Numbered from the stretch's first letter, positions 1 to 12,286 are shown. The stretch: 64,000 bases of DNA from Chrysaora quinquecirrha (GCA_014526335.1 JACTAT010000001.1:1791722-1855721); one strand, 5' to 3'. Numbers and translations are program-made. The notes: generated by a model not told the origin, from the sequence alone.

Positions 1-264
1 AGCTTTTGTACGCTATCTATTTGTAGCGATTTCCTATGTCAACAGCACCAAAGTTGTATTTGGTCAAAATCCAGTCTGGTCGAAACATAATGCTTTGCTC
101 GTTCGCTCTATTACAATCATGTTTCATGTCATCGAAGAAACTTTAGAAATGAAGTGAAAGCCTGTTATTGAAAGTAACAACATTCAGTTGAAACCAGTGG
201 CAATAAGCGTCTAATCGAGAATTAAAGATAGCTTAAGACTATATTCTAATTTGTTCTTTTCCAG

Positions 265-2531
265 AAACAATACTTTCAAGATGATTTGTTCCCTGATACA
301 AGAGTTCGTTGGGAGCCATCTATGACATGTGAACAATGGATAAATGGCGAAAATATACCACCTCGTAGGATCAGTCTTATGCCGGATGATATGAAACCAC
401 GTAAGTCATCCACGTCGTTTTGTAGGTTAAAGCTTAAGGCCCTCCCTTAAATGATCAAACATTGTTGGTTAAACATTGAAGATTTTGCTTTGCCGGCAAT
501 CTTTGATCGTTTGGCCACGTCGCAAAACATTGCTTGTTAAGCAGAATTCCTTCTTTAATGTTTTTGTTAAACTTCAAAAACATTCTAAGCAAAAAAACTT
601 TTGACGAGCCATGTTTTGTGGTGGTATGGCCAAATGAGTGGTGAGGGGAATTCACCATCTTTATACAAAGCAAAACCTATTTAATGAAAGGTGCTAAAAA
701 GTCGATTTTCTGGTTGTAACAAGCAGAAAATGTGTAAAATATTACCATTCAATTCTGCCGATTATGGAAATTTTTGAAAACTTCGAGATATAAATTTTTC
801 AATACCAAATTCGTATTTAGCAGCCATAGTTTAGTCTACGGGTAATGTTTTAAGGTCTTATCGCTTGTATTATTGATTTTATGAGCGTTGAAAATTTACG
901 ATTTCGTAAGGGCTTTGACCAGTTGGGGTGAAAACTTTCACCCCCAATCACTATTCACGGTCAAAGCCCTTATAGAATCGTGAATTTTGAAAGCTCATAA
1001 CATCAATAGTAACAGCACTAGGACAATGAAACTTTGCATCTAGACTAAGTTTTAGATGCTGTATACAATTATAACATCGAAAACTCGACACCTCGAAGTT
1101 TTGAAAAATTTCAATTCAGCTATTGCTATTTATACCCAATTCAGATAATGAGATCATCTCGAGATCATCCCGTTGGGAAATAATTTCATGTTGTTGCTGA
1201 AAGCCCATGCTATTTCAGGGCAATGAATCGGAAAATTATATGAAATAGTTTGACATCAGCATTAACGGATATATCAGCGATAGCTGAATTTGTCTTTTCA
1301 CCAATTTTTCGTCAAACCAAGACTTTTGAATGAGAGTTTCTTGAATGTTTCTTTCAGTGCACACTGCGACTACGAAAGCTACAACTGGAAAATACGAAGG
1401 CTATCAAAGAACTGAAGCTCCTAAAACAGTGAAGCAACAGAAGGAAGATGTAAGTAGCATCCTTTTAACACTGACATTGAAATGTTTTTGTTGCATTAAA
1501 ATCGTGTTGTGAACTGCCATGAATGAGATTTCTTAAAATCACACGAATTTGTTGGAGTTTTCGATGGAAGAATCTAAGGTTTCAAAAAGTAAAGCCGGGT
1601 TTCCAGTAGGCCGCTGGATGTTGCTGAGCGTCGTTGGGTGTAGATGAATTTGGAATTTCCTTCGTAGACGTTGAAACGCTGTTTCCATTAGCCTTGCTAA
1701 TCAAGGGTTAGGAATGATTTCATCTTGGGCTCGGTGAAGCTCATTCAGAATCAGTACAGTACAGCGCTTAAATTTCTTTGCTTGCCAGTTAAAAACATTA
1801 TTATTAAATATTAAGAACAATATTAAAAACATTAACCAAGTAGTAATGACTGCGTTTTATCTTAAAAAGCTCATGTCTTCGATGATGGATAAACTAGTCG
1901 ATGTTGATGGCCTAACTCTGGAACAAGACAATATGGAGGGTGTAGAAGAACACGAATGGGTAAGTTTTGTTGACTTTTGTCCGAAATCTATGTGAAATAG
2001 TTTTCACATCAATCCTGTTGAAGGTGCTCTGGCGTCGTTGCCTAATCTAGCTGGCTCGTGGTGTCAGAAGCTCAGCGAGCTCGGGTTTCAAGCCCCAGCT
2101 ATAGTAGCCTCACAGACAGGTCGAGGTCTCAAGTATTTAACCTATCTGAGATCCCAGTGACAGGCGCTGTAAATACACACACCGTTCCATCTTTATCTTT
2201 ACCTTATTATACAGGGTAACATGCATCATAATCAGTATCTACCAAAAGATTGTCTTGTCCATCGTCTTATTCGAATGAAAGTGGTTGGTGCTTATTTCAA
2301 TAGCTCAACCCCAAAGGGCGTTGCTCATCATTCGATTGGGAGGGTGCTACTGCATACACTTTGCATTTTTGCTTGGAACTAGGAGTAAAGAAAGAGCAGA
2401 ATAACGAAAGCGAAACTTCTATTAGGATTGCGTGTCTGAAATAGCATATGAGAAAAGTGGGAGGGAGGTGGTTTATAGATTTCGCAGAGAAAAAAGCCTG
2501 AAAATGTTGTGATCTTTTTTAGGACGACTAA
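265..2531 (+). CDS. CORO7: Coronin-7, C-terminal end (partial, last four coding exons)
   Basis: Four exons read in one frame: 265-400, 1358-1449, 1870-1959 and 2523-2531, with GT/AG borders and matching phases. The first encodes the segment YFQDDLFPDTRVRWEP, a recognisable coronin-7 stretch at the end of the second beta-propeller. The next two encode a Lys/Gln-rich linker and a helix ending in the acidic EGVEEHEW; the last exon contributes only Asp-Asp and TAA, giving the EWDD tail of the family. Coronin-7 (POD-1 in flies and worms) is a tandem-propeller coronin linked to Golgi trafficking and actin regulation. The acidic, Trp-containing tail resembles the CA-like tail known in this family. 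The rest of the gene lies upstream of the window. A three-codon terminal exon is easily missed by gene finders. An ATTAAA at 2568-2573 is a candidate polyadenylation signal. The gene is convergent with the adenylyl cyclase. Confidence 0.9.
438..648. repeat. Copy of the CAAACATTG MITE-like family (coronin intron)
   Basis: This intronic stretch carries GATCAAACATTGTTGG near its left end, an internal GATCGTTTGGCCACGTCGCA and GGCCAAATGAG near its right end. The same words recur at 3732, 32197, 35501, 36697, 45333, 46990 and 51634. There is no coding capacity. The family is probably a non-autonomous DNA transposon, but terminal duplications are not clear in this copy. Confidence 0.6.
765..1125. 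repeat. Long imperfect inverted repeat (fold-back element)
   Basis: The two halves are imperfect reverse complements. GTAAGGGCTTTGACC at about 907 pairs with GGTCAAAGCCCTTAT at about 959, and a GAAATTTTTGAAAACTTCGAG block at about 768 pairs with CTCGAAGTTTTGAAAAATTTC near 1095-1115. The apex lies near 940 around a short CACCCCCAA segment. The element sits in a coronin-7 intron, and the structure suggests an old palindromic MITE. Confidence 0.65.
2041..2180. repeat. Possible SINE remnant
   Basis: A GGGTTTCAAGCCC word resembles a decayed RNA polymerase III B box and is preceded by a clover-like GCTCAGCGAGCT segment. The block lies in the last coronin-7 intron. The A box is not convincing, so this is a tentative call. 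Confidence 0.25.
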
Positions 2532-2573
2532 AGCCGGGTAAAACTTCCCAGAAAATTGCTGAATTTTATTAAA

Positions 2574-5500
2574 ATATCTACTACCATATAATTACAATTA
2601 CGACTATAAAGGGAATAATTAGAAATTATTTTTGATTAAGATGTTATAATCTTTATAAATACATATAGATAGATATAGTGTATATGTTTGGGTGTGGGAA
2701 AGACGTTTTATTTAGGACAAAGTACAAGAGCATTATGTACTGCCAGTGAAAACGCCCAATGTATTTCAATCAAAGAAACCATTCTTTGTTTGGGTGTTTT
2801 GGGGTTAGGCCACAAGAACTTGTGCTTTTAAGTATACAATTTGAACCCTGGTACAAACACATCCTTTCCAACCGCGAATTTCTACTATTGAAAGCAAAGA
2901 GTTTCTGTCTCTCTTGGTTTGGGTTCGGTATGTGAAAACCTAATCATAAATGCATATTTTCTATCTATTTGTATCAAATTTTTGTAATCTGAATGGGGTC
3001 TTGGTCTCCTTGTCGTAATTTTTGCCTCTGAGATCCCGTTAACACAAAGCCACTTTGATTAGTCTCACTAGGCACCGTTTCGGTCTTGACAGGCTTTTCG
3101 TTCACATGGGCCCGGTCCCGCGTTGGACCCCGTCTACACAAGAGAAGTTCCATATGGTAATGTTCCGAACCTTTTAAAGTTTACGGACCTCTCACTTCGA
3201 TCTTCTATCCCTTCTTGTTTGGGAACGCTTTCAGCCGTTTAAATTTGGAGCCGGCTTTCGATGACCAATTCCAATCTGGAACGCTTTTCAAAGCGTTCCG
3301 AAACTAGTACGGATGGATCGTATGCACGGATCAATGTACGGATCCGCCAAGTCCCCTCTAAACGGAAGGACTATGTAAACTAGTTTGGGAGAAGTGCCAT
3401 TTGAAACCGGTCCCTGTAACCGGGTCTTAGGAAGCAATAAGACGATGGGCTTGGAACATTTATCCGTGGGTACTTAAAGCCCTATAGTGGTTCACGCTTT
3501 AGGTACTTGGATATGCCCTATACGATCTAGTTATATGAATTTTATACAGGGAATTTTATACGCTTATATTTATTTAAAATGAAAGGTAATAATATCTGCT
3601 AAAAAGATCATAATCTTGTTTTATAACTGGAAACTAATGGCGATTTTTATCCTTATTGATCTTATTGATAAAGGGAAATTTGTTGTATTTTTATTGAGAT
3701 TCATTAGCATCTTCAAGTTTTAGTTTAGCTAAGACCCTGGCCAAACTATCATACAAACATTGTTTGGAATTTGCTTGTGAACAAAAATGTTTTATCGATT
3801 GGCCACGTCGCAAAACATTGTTCATCCAACATTTCTGAATTTAATCAAAAACACCACGCTACAAATTATGCTTATTTTTGCTTGCCAAGCAATGTTTTGT
3901 GACGTGGCCAAACGTTTAAACATTTCTTGATAAGCAAATTCCATATGTTTGGTGAACAATGTTTGATCGCTTGGCCAGTGCCTCAAGGAAGGACGTTTCT
4001 GATTTCTGAAACGGACATATATTTCTAGCCATTCGCAGCCTTTGTGGGTCTTTTGAGATTAATTGACTTCCATCCTATGAAATAAATAAGGCAGTAAAAC
4101 GAAGTGAACCCTGGGATCTTTGTCGGTCTTTGAGCTCGTTGGCTGTCTTTCGATTGTTCCCGTTACATCATTGTCACCCGTCAAAAATTGCACCCTTTGC
4201 ATCTGCGTGCAAATAATCTACAATAATATTGCACGAAAACTTTCCTCGTGCGAATACTCGCGTTCCTTGACCGTTCTTGATCTGCTCCCGCGAAAATTGC
4301 CTCGTCTGACCTTTACAGTTTTATTTTCGTTTTCTGAAATAAGGGTAAACAACAGAAAGACAGAGTAAATGAATACAGTATAATATGCACGCGAAATTTA
4401 GTTGAATTGACAACATTACAAACATACCATCCCTTTTATTCATTACTCTACGCATTCAAAACAACGATACCAATGTAAAAATGCTAAAATTCGTACTTAG
4501 AAGTTCAGCTTATTAAACCAGTCACCACTATATTAATGCTAATGATTTAAACGGATGAACCCTGAACCCCCTGACAAAACACGCCGGGTTATGCGATTGA
4601 AACCCCCCTTGAAACGTCGTTAATCAGTAGCTATAGGCAGAAAATAAAAAACTGCGAATATTGGCGCACCCCAACACAAAGCAAAAGTACTGTATTTGGA
4701 TCGGCGAAATCGGGTTCCCATAATCACAATAAATTAGATGATAACTAAAAAATTCAGCAAGCTAGATTCATATCTAAAAACGTAAAAAACTAAAAAACGG
4801 ACTTTTACCAAAATTAAAAACTAAATAAAACCTAAAACGTAAACAAACCTGCTGATTGGCTGAAAACTTTATCTGCTTTTGTTGCCTAAATTATAAAAAT
4901 TCACGCTTCTATTAAAGAAAGTTCTTACTATACTATAAGGATACGATTACAGACACACTAAGTAAGATATGTATTAAAATAAGTCATTGGAGCGGTAGCC
5001 AATCAAATTCAAGCTATCTGAATGGTACACCAATCAGGGTCTTTGCTCAAATCAAAACCAAGCTACCAATGCTTTGTCCTAAGTCGTAAGTGAAACAGAC
5101 CCCTATAGAGAACTTCGTTATCCATGGACGCTCCCTGTCTGCAGTGGCGTAACGGGGCAACTGGGGGTCCTTAGGAGAATATAATAAGGGGGAGGGATTT
5201 CAGACGTCAAACTTTTGAACTAAATGGATAAATCCGAGCCTTTGCGCATATATGTAACAAAAGCTTTGCACAGTGATCTAACACAAACCAGCTAGCACAG
5301 CACAGTCATAAAATATGCATTATAATCGTTTACATTCCCATGTAGCTACTTTTCCGATGCGCTTCGTCACTTACATAACTGAAGGGTACTAAAAACACGA
5401 CTGAACCAGCTTTTCTTATTTGAATTTCCTATTTCCTACAGCTTCAAAAGATTGAGTTTATGAGCCCGTCGAGGTCCATGGAGCTCCGGGGATTCTTTAA

Positions 5501-6950
5501 AACCATCGGGGCTCTTACCCTGACGTCCGTTACGCCATTGCAGTGTTCGCGTTTATTCTGAAAAAATTCGGTTTCGAAAAATTCTACTATTCTATTCGAA
5601 AAAACTTTATCCGTGTGTAGCTTTTTAAATCGAATTTCGCAATCAGGAAAAACTTCCAGGATTTTGTGCAATCGAAGCAGTCGCCAATTTCAAATCGAAG
5701 CAATTTTTCACGTAATCCCCGCTTGCGAACAAAGCGTTACTATTTAACGCGGCGTTAATCTTACGACATTCTTCCGTACATAACGCAGCCTTTTTTGCGC
5801 GTCATCTGCACACGCTTAGGATACATGTCTAAAGCAATTAAAATAATCTACAAAATTCAGTAAAAGAGTTAAATGGTAAAATCACACTAAAGTTACTCGA
5901 ACGGTCAAAAGTTGTTTATTTACCGTGTCCAAAATCACGTCAAATCGTGTCCATGCATAGACCAATTTTGGCTTTTCCACACTGTATTCAGCAGTACGAA
6001 ATCAGATCAGCATTTCTAACAATCCACAACAAACCATCGACCACAAAGAACTTGCCAAAGATCTTGCATTTGTTAATACCACACGGTCATCTTGGATTGG
6101 CAACGATACTTTCCTGGTATTCACGTCCAAAACCCTGAAATTCAGAGAAAGAATAGAATTCTATTGCTTTTCCTGCTGTATTTCTAGAGTTTTTAAAAAA
6201 TTTCAATCCTGCTGACCTTTGTCGAAAAGGTATATTGTTGTGTCCAGTTTCTAAACATTGCAATATTGGTTTCTGTTTTCGAGACTTTTAACCCTTGGAG
6301 AGTAAAATTTCATGAAATATTAAGATAAGAAAAAGAGTAAATATGGAAATTTGAGGATGACCAGAGCAAAACAACATTTTGAGTTTGAGTGAAGCGTTCT
6401 TTATGAAGAATGGAGTTTTGGAAATCGCGGGTCCCCCGCGGGTTTGAAGACTCTGGGTTGAAAAATTGCGACGTTGCGTTAGAGTATAATCTCGTTATAA
6501 CGTGCTTCAACGGACTTTGTATTTGGTGCGTTATAAGCAAACTACGTTATAAATAGGGTATTTTCTTTTGTTCTCCGACTCTAGGAACAATTATAATAAT
6601 ACACTTTATAATTCCAATAGTACATCTGAAAGAACGCAAGTTTTATCCGGATTGTACTGTAATTGAATAGATATTACTGGTTATTAGGAAAAAGCAGTTG
6701 GTGTCTTTCTTTTTAAATGCAGCTAGAATCAAAACAAAAAACATACGGTGAAGAAGAAAAAATAATCAGGCAGATAGTAAGAGGCTTTATTTTGCAGGTT
6801 TTTGCAAAGGACGCAGGTGAATCAAAGATTACGCCCAAACTCAGCATGCATTTTGAATTATTAAAGCTAGACAGATTATTCAGGAATGTTTTTATTGCAA
6901 ATATTATCGAAGCGATAAGATATCTGACTCACCTTTTCTTAGTTGTGTTG
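2574..6950. other. Intergenic region between coronin-7 and adenylyl cyclase
   Basis: I see no gene in this stretch. It holds a MITE-like copy (3732-3985) and a locally GC-richer block at about 3050-3500 with a near-perfect short palindrome at 3278-3299. Several ORFs under 85 codons lack recognisable domains. A splice-acceptor-like sequence on the minus strand near 6135 precedes a short stop-interrupted reading frame that I could not assign. Confidence 0.6.
3732..3985. repeat. Copy of the CAAACATTG MITE-like family
   Basis: The left end reads CCCTGGCCAAAC. The right end reads TTTGATCGCTTGGCCAGTGC, which is close to its reverse complement. Internal GGCCACGTCGCAAAACATTG and GACGTGGCCAAACG form a second, nested inverted pair. 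The layout matches the other copies in the window. Confidence 0.7.
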
Positions 6951-6956
6951 TTTATT
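6951..6956 (-). terminator. Polyadenylation signal of the adenylyl cyclase
   Basis: TTTATT on the + strand is AATAAA on the minus strand, 14 bases past the TGA at 6973-6971. A second AATAAA lies further downstream near 6893. Either could be used. Confidence 0.6.
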
Positions 6957-6970
6957 GTAACGAAAGCCAA

Positions 6971-9900
6971 TCAGCCCATTGGAATATCCGGTAAACCAGG
7001 GTTACTATCTCGATCACTTTTTCTACCACACAACAGATGGGTTCTCATGTTGTTTTTTCCCTTGACATACACCACGCGCTGCTCTTCAAAAGTATAAAAG
7101 TCCGTTAACATTTCCATCGTCTGTTCACAGACTTGAATTCTCCCAGGAACCCCAGTGCTATCCATTCTGCTTGCTAAGTTGACTGTATCACCCCAGATGT
7201 CGTATTGTGGTTTGGTTGTTCCAATGACACCAGCTGTCACAGGTCCAGCATTGAATCCACATCGAAGAAGAAACTTAAATCCAAGCATATTGAGATTGAA
7301 CTCATGTAAGACTCTAAAAATTGCCAGGTTGAAATCAATCAAGTTCTTTAGATGTTGATAAGGATGCATTAGTCTTCTTTCTTTTGCCTCCGAGTCATCA
7401 GCGTCTTTTGAAAGAGGGTTATTCAAGCCTGAAGCTGCCATAAATGTAGTACCATGAACAGTTTTAATCTTCTCTATGTCGTCAAACTTATCCAGCTCTT
7501 TATCAAAATCAGCTACAAGTTCATGAAGAACTCTAATGCATTCTTTTCCACCTGCAAAGTTCTCCTCATAAAACTCTCCAAAATTCACGATTGTAGCAAA
7601 CAACACACCAACATTGTCATAGTTTCTTGAGCAATGGCTTTTGTATCTGAGCTGCTCAGATACATGTCGAGGGAACATATCAACCAGCAAGGAATCAGCA
7701 ACTCTTTTTTGATCTGCTGCATTGTTCTTTTGCTCTGCAGCTTCTCTATCACCGTAATAATTAACTCTTACACCTTCTTCATGCAGTCGGTTGATAAGAA
7801 TAACAAGAATTACAAGCAAAACTACTGACACAATGATGTCATTTGCTCTAGTTCTCTCTTGTTCGTTTGGCTTCAAGATACAATGATATGCAGGCTCTAA
7901 CCTCAGGACCAAACAAAATGTGATGGACACTATGAGTGCAAGAGAAGACTTCATAATGTAGGAAAGCTGAGTAAATCCGCAAAAGTAAAGCAGGACAACA
8001 GTCATCAAATTACTGAAGAATTCAAACTTCTCTCTTTGCCATTTGCTTTCATGGCAATCTTGAATTGTGGCAAAAACTGCAAATATTGGTAGGATCATCA
8101 TAAAAGCACCATAAAAATGCGACTTGACCCAAAGTGATGTGACTTTTTCTTTGAAGGTTGTTTTTGGCTTTTTAATCTCAATGGCTACTTGGCCATCAAC
8201 ACTAGACTGGGTTATGCTTGCTCTTGGTCTGTTCAATTCACTCTGGCTTGTCTGGCTTGAGATGCTGTTTTCTTTGTCAACATCTTGGGCAGTCTTTGAA
8301 CATTTTTTATCTGGGCAACAAGCATTCATTGCTGATGCTCTAACACAACGGACTATCAAGACTGCAAGCATGATCAATCCAACAACAGGTGTTATAACTA
8401 TCAGAGTTATTGGAGGATTCTTGAAGTAAAGGTAGCAGACACAAATGTTCATCACAAACATAATGCTTGCTATGACCACATCAAAGAAAAAATGGACTTT
8501 TGGTGATGCAAAGGTTGTCACTTTGGGATGCAGTTTGAAATCTTTAAAGCACTCTTTTCTGTACTTTTCTTCAAGGTTTTCAACATTGAAATTCAGGTTG
8601 AACTTTGTAAGAGGAGGATTTGTGAAATACTCTCTTTGTGTCTGTTTATCTCGCATGAGTTTCACAAGTTGCTGGTCATTCAAATCACGCATTGCCCCCC
8701 TCATAAATGCATCATTTAGTGTGAAATTCAACTGGGTATTAAGCCTTGTGAAAGGAAGAGGCGTCTTGGCCAGGTTTTGGGCAATGCGAAGCCTTGGTTT
8801 AGGTGAAGGAGGGGATTGTGCACCAGACTGTCTTTGGCCTAGAAAATTCAATTCAATGGAATCATCTTCTGCAATCGAGTATGATTTCTGCTTCAGCATT
8901 CGCTTTTGTAATGATTCTTCATCACTATCAATATGAAAAGCAACTTCATTAGCATTTTCTCTGTCTTCTTTTGGAGAAACGCAGCTTTGATTAATAAGCT
9001 TATGTTTTTTACCATTATCATCCTTGCCCATGATCATCCCACTTCTAACAGCCTGTCTTAAACTTGAATCAGAGTCCCTATGTGCCTTTTCTCTTTGCCA
9101 TGGCTTGTTCCCAGTGATTCCATTTTTTCTAGATGCAATAAAGTATGTACACAGCTTTTGGTCATCTTTATTCACAATTATTCCTTCCCCTTCTTCAACT
9201 TCATACTGATCATCTAGAAACTTGAGAGTATTTTCAGTTATATGAACTCTTCCTGGTCTTCCATAGGTCTCCATTCTATTTGCAATTGTCACATCATTTG
9301 ACCAAACATCAAACCTTCTTCTTCTGTTACCAATAATCCCACATAAAACACTGCCAGTGTGGATGCCAACTCTCATATCAACATCTTCATTAGTTTCCTC
9401 ACAGAATTTCTTTATCTGAGCAACAATATCAAGGCCCATCTCAACGCAACTTATTGCATGAAACCTAGTAGCCTCTGGACACCCAGCAACACAGTAGTAA
9501 CAATCACCAAGGGTGCTCACTTTTTCACAATTGTTAATCTCTGTAAGTTCATCAAATCTTCCAAAAAGATCATTTAGCAAATTCACCAAAGTTTCAGCTG
9601 TTTTATTTGAAGACATTTTGTGAACCCAACAATATCAGCAAAAAGAATACTAACATTCTCTACTCTATCCATGTTGAAAGGACGAAATGGTACATTTGGC
9701 TCTGAAAGGCCTCTGATTTTGATTCTCTGCAGGCCATCCTTTATTAACCAATCTGCAACAACTTTGGGCATTACCCATCTTATCATGCGATCTTTCATTC
9801 TCTGCTCTATCTCCAGGTCTCTCTTGGCAACAATACTCTGTCCGACTCTCCAAAATGTGCTTCGCTTTTTCACTTGTGACATGAAAAACATTGCTAGACC

Positions 9901-10635
9901 AATCAAATGGATACCAAAATGCAAGAAAACTCTGCTGATTATGTCAGTTGTAGAGAAATCATGATCAGCTTTCAGTCCACCACTTACTTCATGAACCACA
10001 GAAAAAGACACAGCTATCAGAAAGCATCCATAAAAAGGCAAGGCAGGCATGAGCGTGTAAATCAATAAAATAATTGAAGTTGCAATCGTGAAACGTGATG
10101 CATATGTAAAATGGCTTTCTGGAATTCTGTAGAATGAAATGATTTCCACTGAAACAATGAACAACACAAATACCAGAGAAATAAAAATGGCCTCTCTTGG
10201 TTTGTGGTAAAGTTTTGTGCATTTTGCAAGAAGAAAAAGCACAAAGGTTACCAAGCTTACAGCTGCTGTTCCAATGATAAGCTGTGTTCCCGAATTCTTT
10301 GTCTGTCTTGTCGCTCCAAAATAAATGGCTAAAATCAAACAGACAGCAGAGACGTAAAGTGCACCTGACTGAAATCGATGTCTGTCAACAACTACAACGA
10401 ACCGCCTAAATTCACTTTCCAAAACTTTAGAATCAAACGAGGGGTCCCAGATTCTATTTGATGCTCTCTCGAAGAAAAGTGGCAGTATACCCTTTCTGTC
10501 CCTCGTGTCAACATGTGATGAAAAAGACGGTTTATCGGACTTCGAGTTCGGTTCCAAATCAGTCTCCAAAGACGCTGTGATTGATGATCTATTTCCGTCT
10601 CGAGTGGGACTGCTGAAGTTGCTATTCGTGTGCAT
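6971..10635 (-). CDS. Membrane adenylyl cyclase, AC9-like, single coding block with one apparent frameshift
   Basis: Makes cAMP from ATP at the plasma membrane. The canonical twelve-TM layout is present: N-terminal tail, six-TM bundle, C1 catalytic domain with FADIVGFTK and STLGDCYYCVAGCPE (the two metal-binding Asp), a long linker, a second TM bundle, then C2 with KIKTVHG, YDIWGD, the catalytic NLASRMD and VKGKNNM. FDVWSNDVTIANRMETYG and LLNDLFGRFD fit the AC9 group. The first ATG is at 10635; the frame continues upstream from a TTG, and an acceptor-like TTTTGATTTCAG ends at 10662, so a 5' exon is possible. Between 10635 and 6971 there is no intron. A run of four A (plus-strand T 9616-9619) leaves the frame one base short between FTK and MSSNK; a fifth A would join both halves into about 1,221 aa. 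Head-to-head with RPN1. Confidence 0.93.
9616..9619 (-). other. Single-base frame break in adenylyl cyclase C1 domain
   Basis: The upstream frame runs through ADIVGFTK and continues into the unrelated CLQIKQLKLW then a stop. The conserved continuation MSSNKTAETL begins in the -1 frame, sharing the last A. The difference is four versus five A in a homopolymer. No canonical X XXY YYZ slippery heptamer is present, so programmed frameshifting is not favoured. Confidence 0.85.
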
Positions 10636-12006
10636 GATAAGGCAGGTACTTTCCAGAATAACTGAAATCAAAACGATACCCTGCCAAAATCAAGTTTAAT
10701 CCTAATCTAGAGTCAAGCTTGATCTTTGCGGACAGTTTCACATTGATATCAAAACCAGACAGGCAGAGTCAACGAATCTTCTCAAACAAATCCAAGTTTG
10801 GCCTTCGATATTTTAGGCTGATCATTTTCTCACTAAAAATCCCTTCTTTGCTCGCTATTCCGAATAAAATTCATTGGTGTATGTTCTTTGCGTGTAATCT
10901 TTAATCCCAGAGATTTGAGAAATATACGGTACAGAAAATTTTAACATTTACAGTGAACATCCAGATGTCTTCTTCGCGTCCAACATGAACTCCGCTCCAA
11001 CTCGTCTTCTTTCGATCACTCATCTTTATCGCAATCGACTGTTTGACTATAAATAAATATTCAAAAGAGCACTGTTAAGATTAAAGAACGTCTTAAAGTT
11101 GCTTTCAATAGCCAATTATAGCTCTCTATTGACCGATCGACAATAATCTGGGCACTTGTGAAACCAAAAGGGAAAGCAGCCCATCCTTCACAGGGAAAAT
11201 GTGTTCTTTTTCAGTCTCCATTTCCCCCTAATTTTCCTTCCCTTCCCACCTCCAGGCATCCTCTGATTCATACCTCTTCCTCAGCTTGCCTTTTGAGTTT
11301 TGCTCTCTGGATACGGGGGGGGGGGGATGACCCGCAATTGGGATGAGTCAATTTTTTGTTTGGACAACTAAATCAGTATCAGAGCCTAATTAGGGGTTAG
11401 TTAGATTGAAGGAGGGGATGTTTGAGGGGTCTGGAAACCGTAAATCCGCACAAAATTTGTTCAAAATTCGTAAAACCCCGCGATATTTTGAACAAATCCG
11501 TATGGCAAGACTCAAGTCACCGCTTTCAAAAAAATTGCACAGAGAATCTATGGAAACTGTAGGTTCGTCAACTTTTACTGTTCACTTCACGTTTTCGAGA
11601 CGTTTTCCTCCAATAACAATTTTTGTTTTCATTGCGTGCTAACTTGCAAGTTCACGGAGTGCACGTGCCAACTTGCATTCAGTACCAACAACGCAAAATC
11701 TTAATCAAGAACCGGAAAAATTACCCAGAAATGCCGTAAAACCGTTCACCACCGAAATTTGGAAAACCGAAAAGCTGCGTAATTGTTCGGAAGAAACCGA
11801 AAATCCGAGCAAAAATATTGGCAAAACCGTGTAACCGTAAAACCCAAACACCCCCTCTTGAAGGGGGGAGAGTTCCCAGGATTGGTTGATTAGTTGGTGT
11901 TGACAAGACCTGATCTGGGCCCCGAGACCTCATCTCTTCTTTTCTAAAAATTATCCCTGATTTTCGTACCTAGGGGTTTGAACATCAATCATTCAGGCTC
12001 TAATTT

Positions 12007-12064
12007 ACGGGAGGCGGGGCCTCGGCGGGGCATAGTATGAAGCTTATTTTCTCCCGCCAAATCC
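12007..12064 (+). promoter_or_regulatory. Candidate RPN1 proximal promoter (GC boxes, E2F-like site)
   Basis: GGGAGGCGGGGCCTCGGCGGGG is a GC-box-like cluster, and TTCTCCCGCCAAAT about 40 bases on is close to the E2F consensus. These lie some 225-280 bases upstream of the RPN1 start codon in otherwise AT-rich DNA. The assignment rests on motif likeness and position only. Confidence 0.4.
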
Positions 12065-12112
12065 CATTTGGAGAATCTTTATTCGAAGTACCTCGTTGAA
12101 ATCAACGTGGCC

Positions 12113-12271
12113 ATGAATAGTAGTGAGGCTAAGAATACTGAAAACGAGTCAAAAACAACAGAATTGCTGTCTTTGTTGCAAAGCCATCTTTCTTTCTCCA
12201 ATGTCCGAAGCAATCTTCGCTTCAGGGAAGGAAGCAGGATCTCCAAATATCTAACGAATCGCTTCGTTTAG
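12113..12271 (+). other. Possible upstream ORF before RPN1
   Basis: An ATG at 12113 in a fair initiation context (GGCCATGA) opens a 52-codon frame that stops with TAG at 12269-12271, 15 bases before the RPN1 ATG. It would be a uORF only if transcription starts upstream of 12113, which the sequence alone does not show. Confidence 0.3.
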
Positions 12272-12286
12272 CGTGATAAATAAGCG

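Larger units (their letters stand above)
10672..12286. other. Divergent intergenic region between adenylyl cyclase and RPN1
   Basis: About 1.6 kb separates the two start codons. It must hold the 5' ends of both genes. It contains a run of 12 G at 11315-11326 and a GC-rich block at 12007-12060 close to RPN1. I see no protein-coding gene here. Confidence 0.6.

Noticed and set aside
4120..4368. An 82-codon plus-strand frame in the coronin-cyclase gap
   Set aside because: It has no domain or supporting signals, and its length is within chance for this amount of DNA.
5950..6145. Possible minus-strand exon behind an acceptor-like CTCTGAATTTCAG
   Set aside because: All three frames are broken by stops or give no recognisable family, and no matching donor or neighbouring exon was found.
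6717..7097. A 126-codon plus-strand frame overlapping the end of the cyclase
   Set aside because: It is half antisense to conserved cyclase coding sequence and has no recognisable domain of its own.
8124..8936. Plus-strand frames of 101 and 163 codons inside the cyclase
   Set aside because: They are antisense shadows of the second TM bundle and linker of the cyclase.
9583..9640. Programmed -1 frameshift in the cyclase
   Set aside because: The required heptamer X XXY YYZ is absent and the family is not known to use recoding. A homopolymer miscount is simpler, though not proven.
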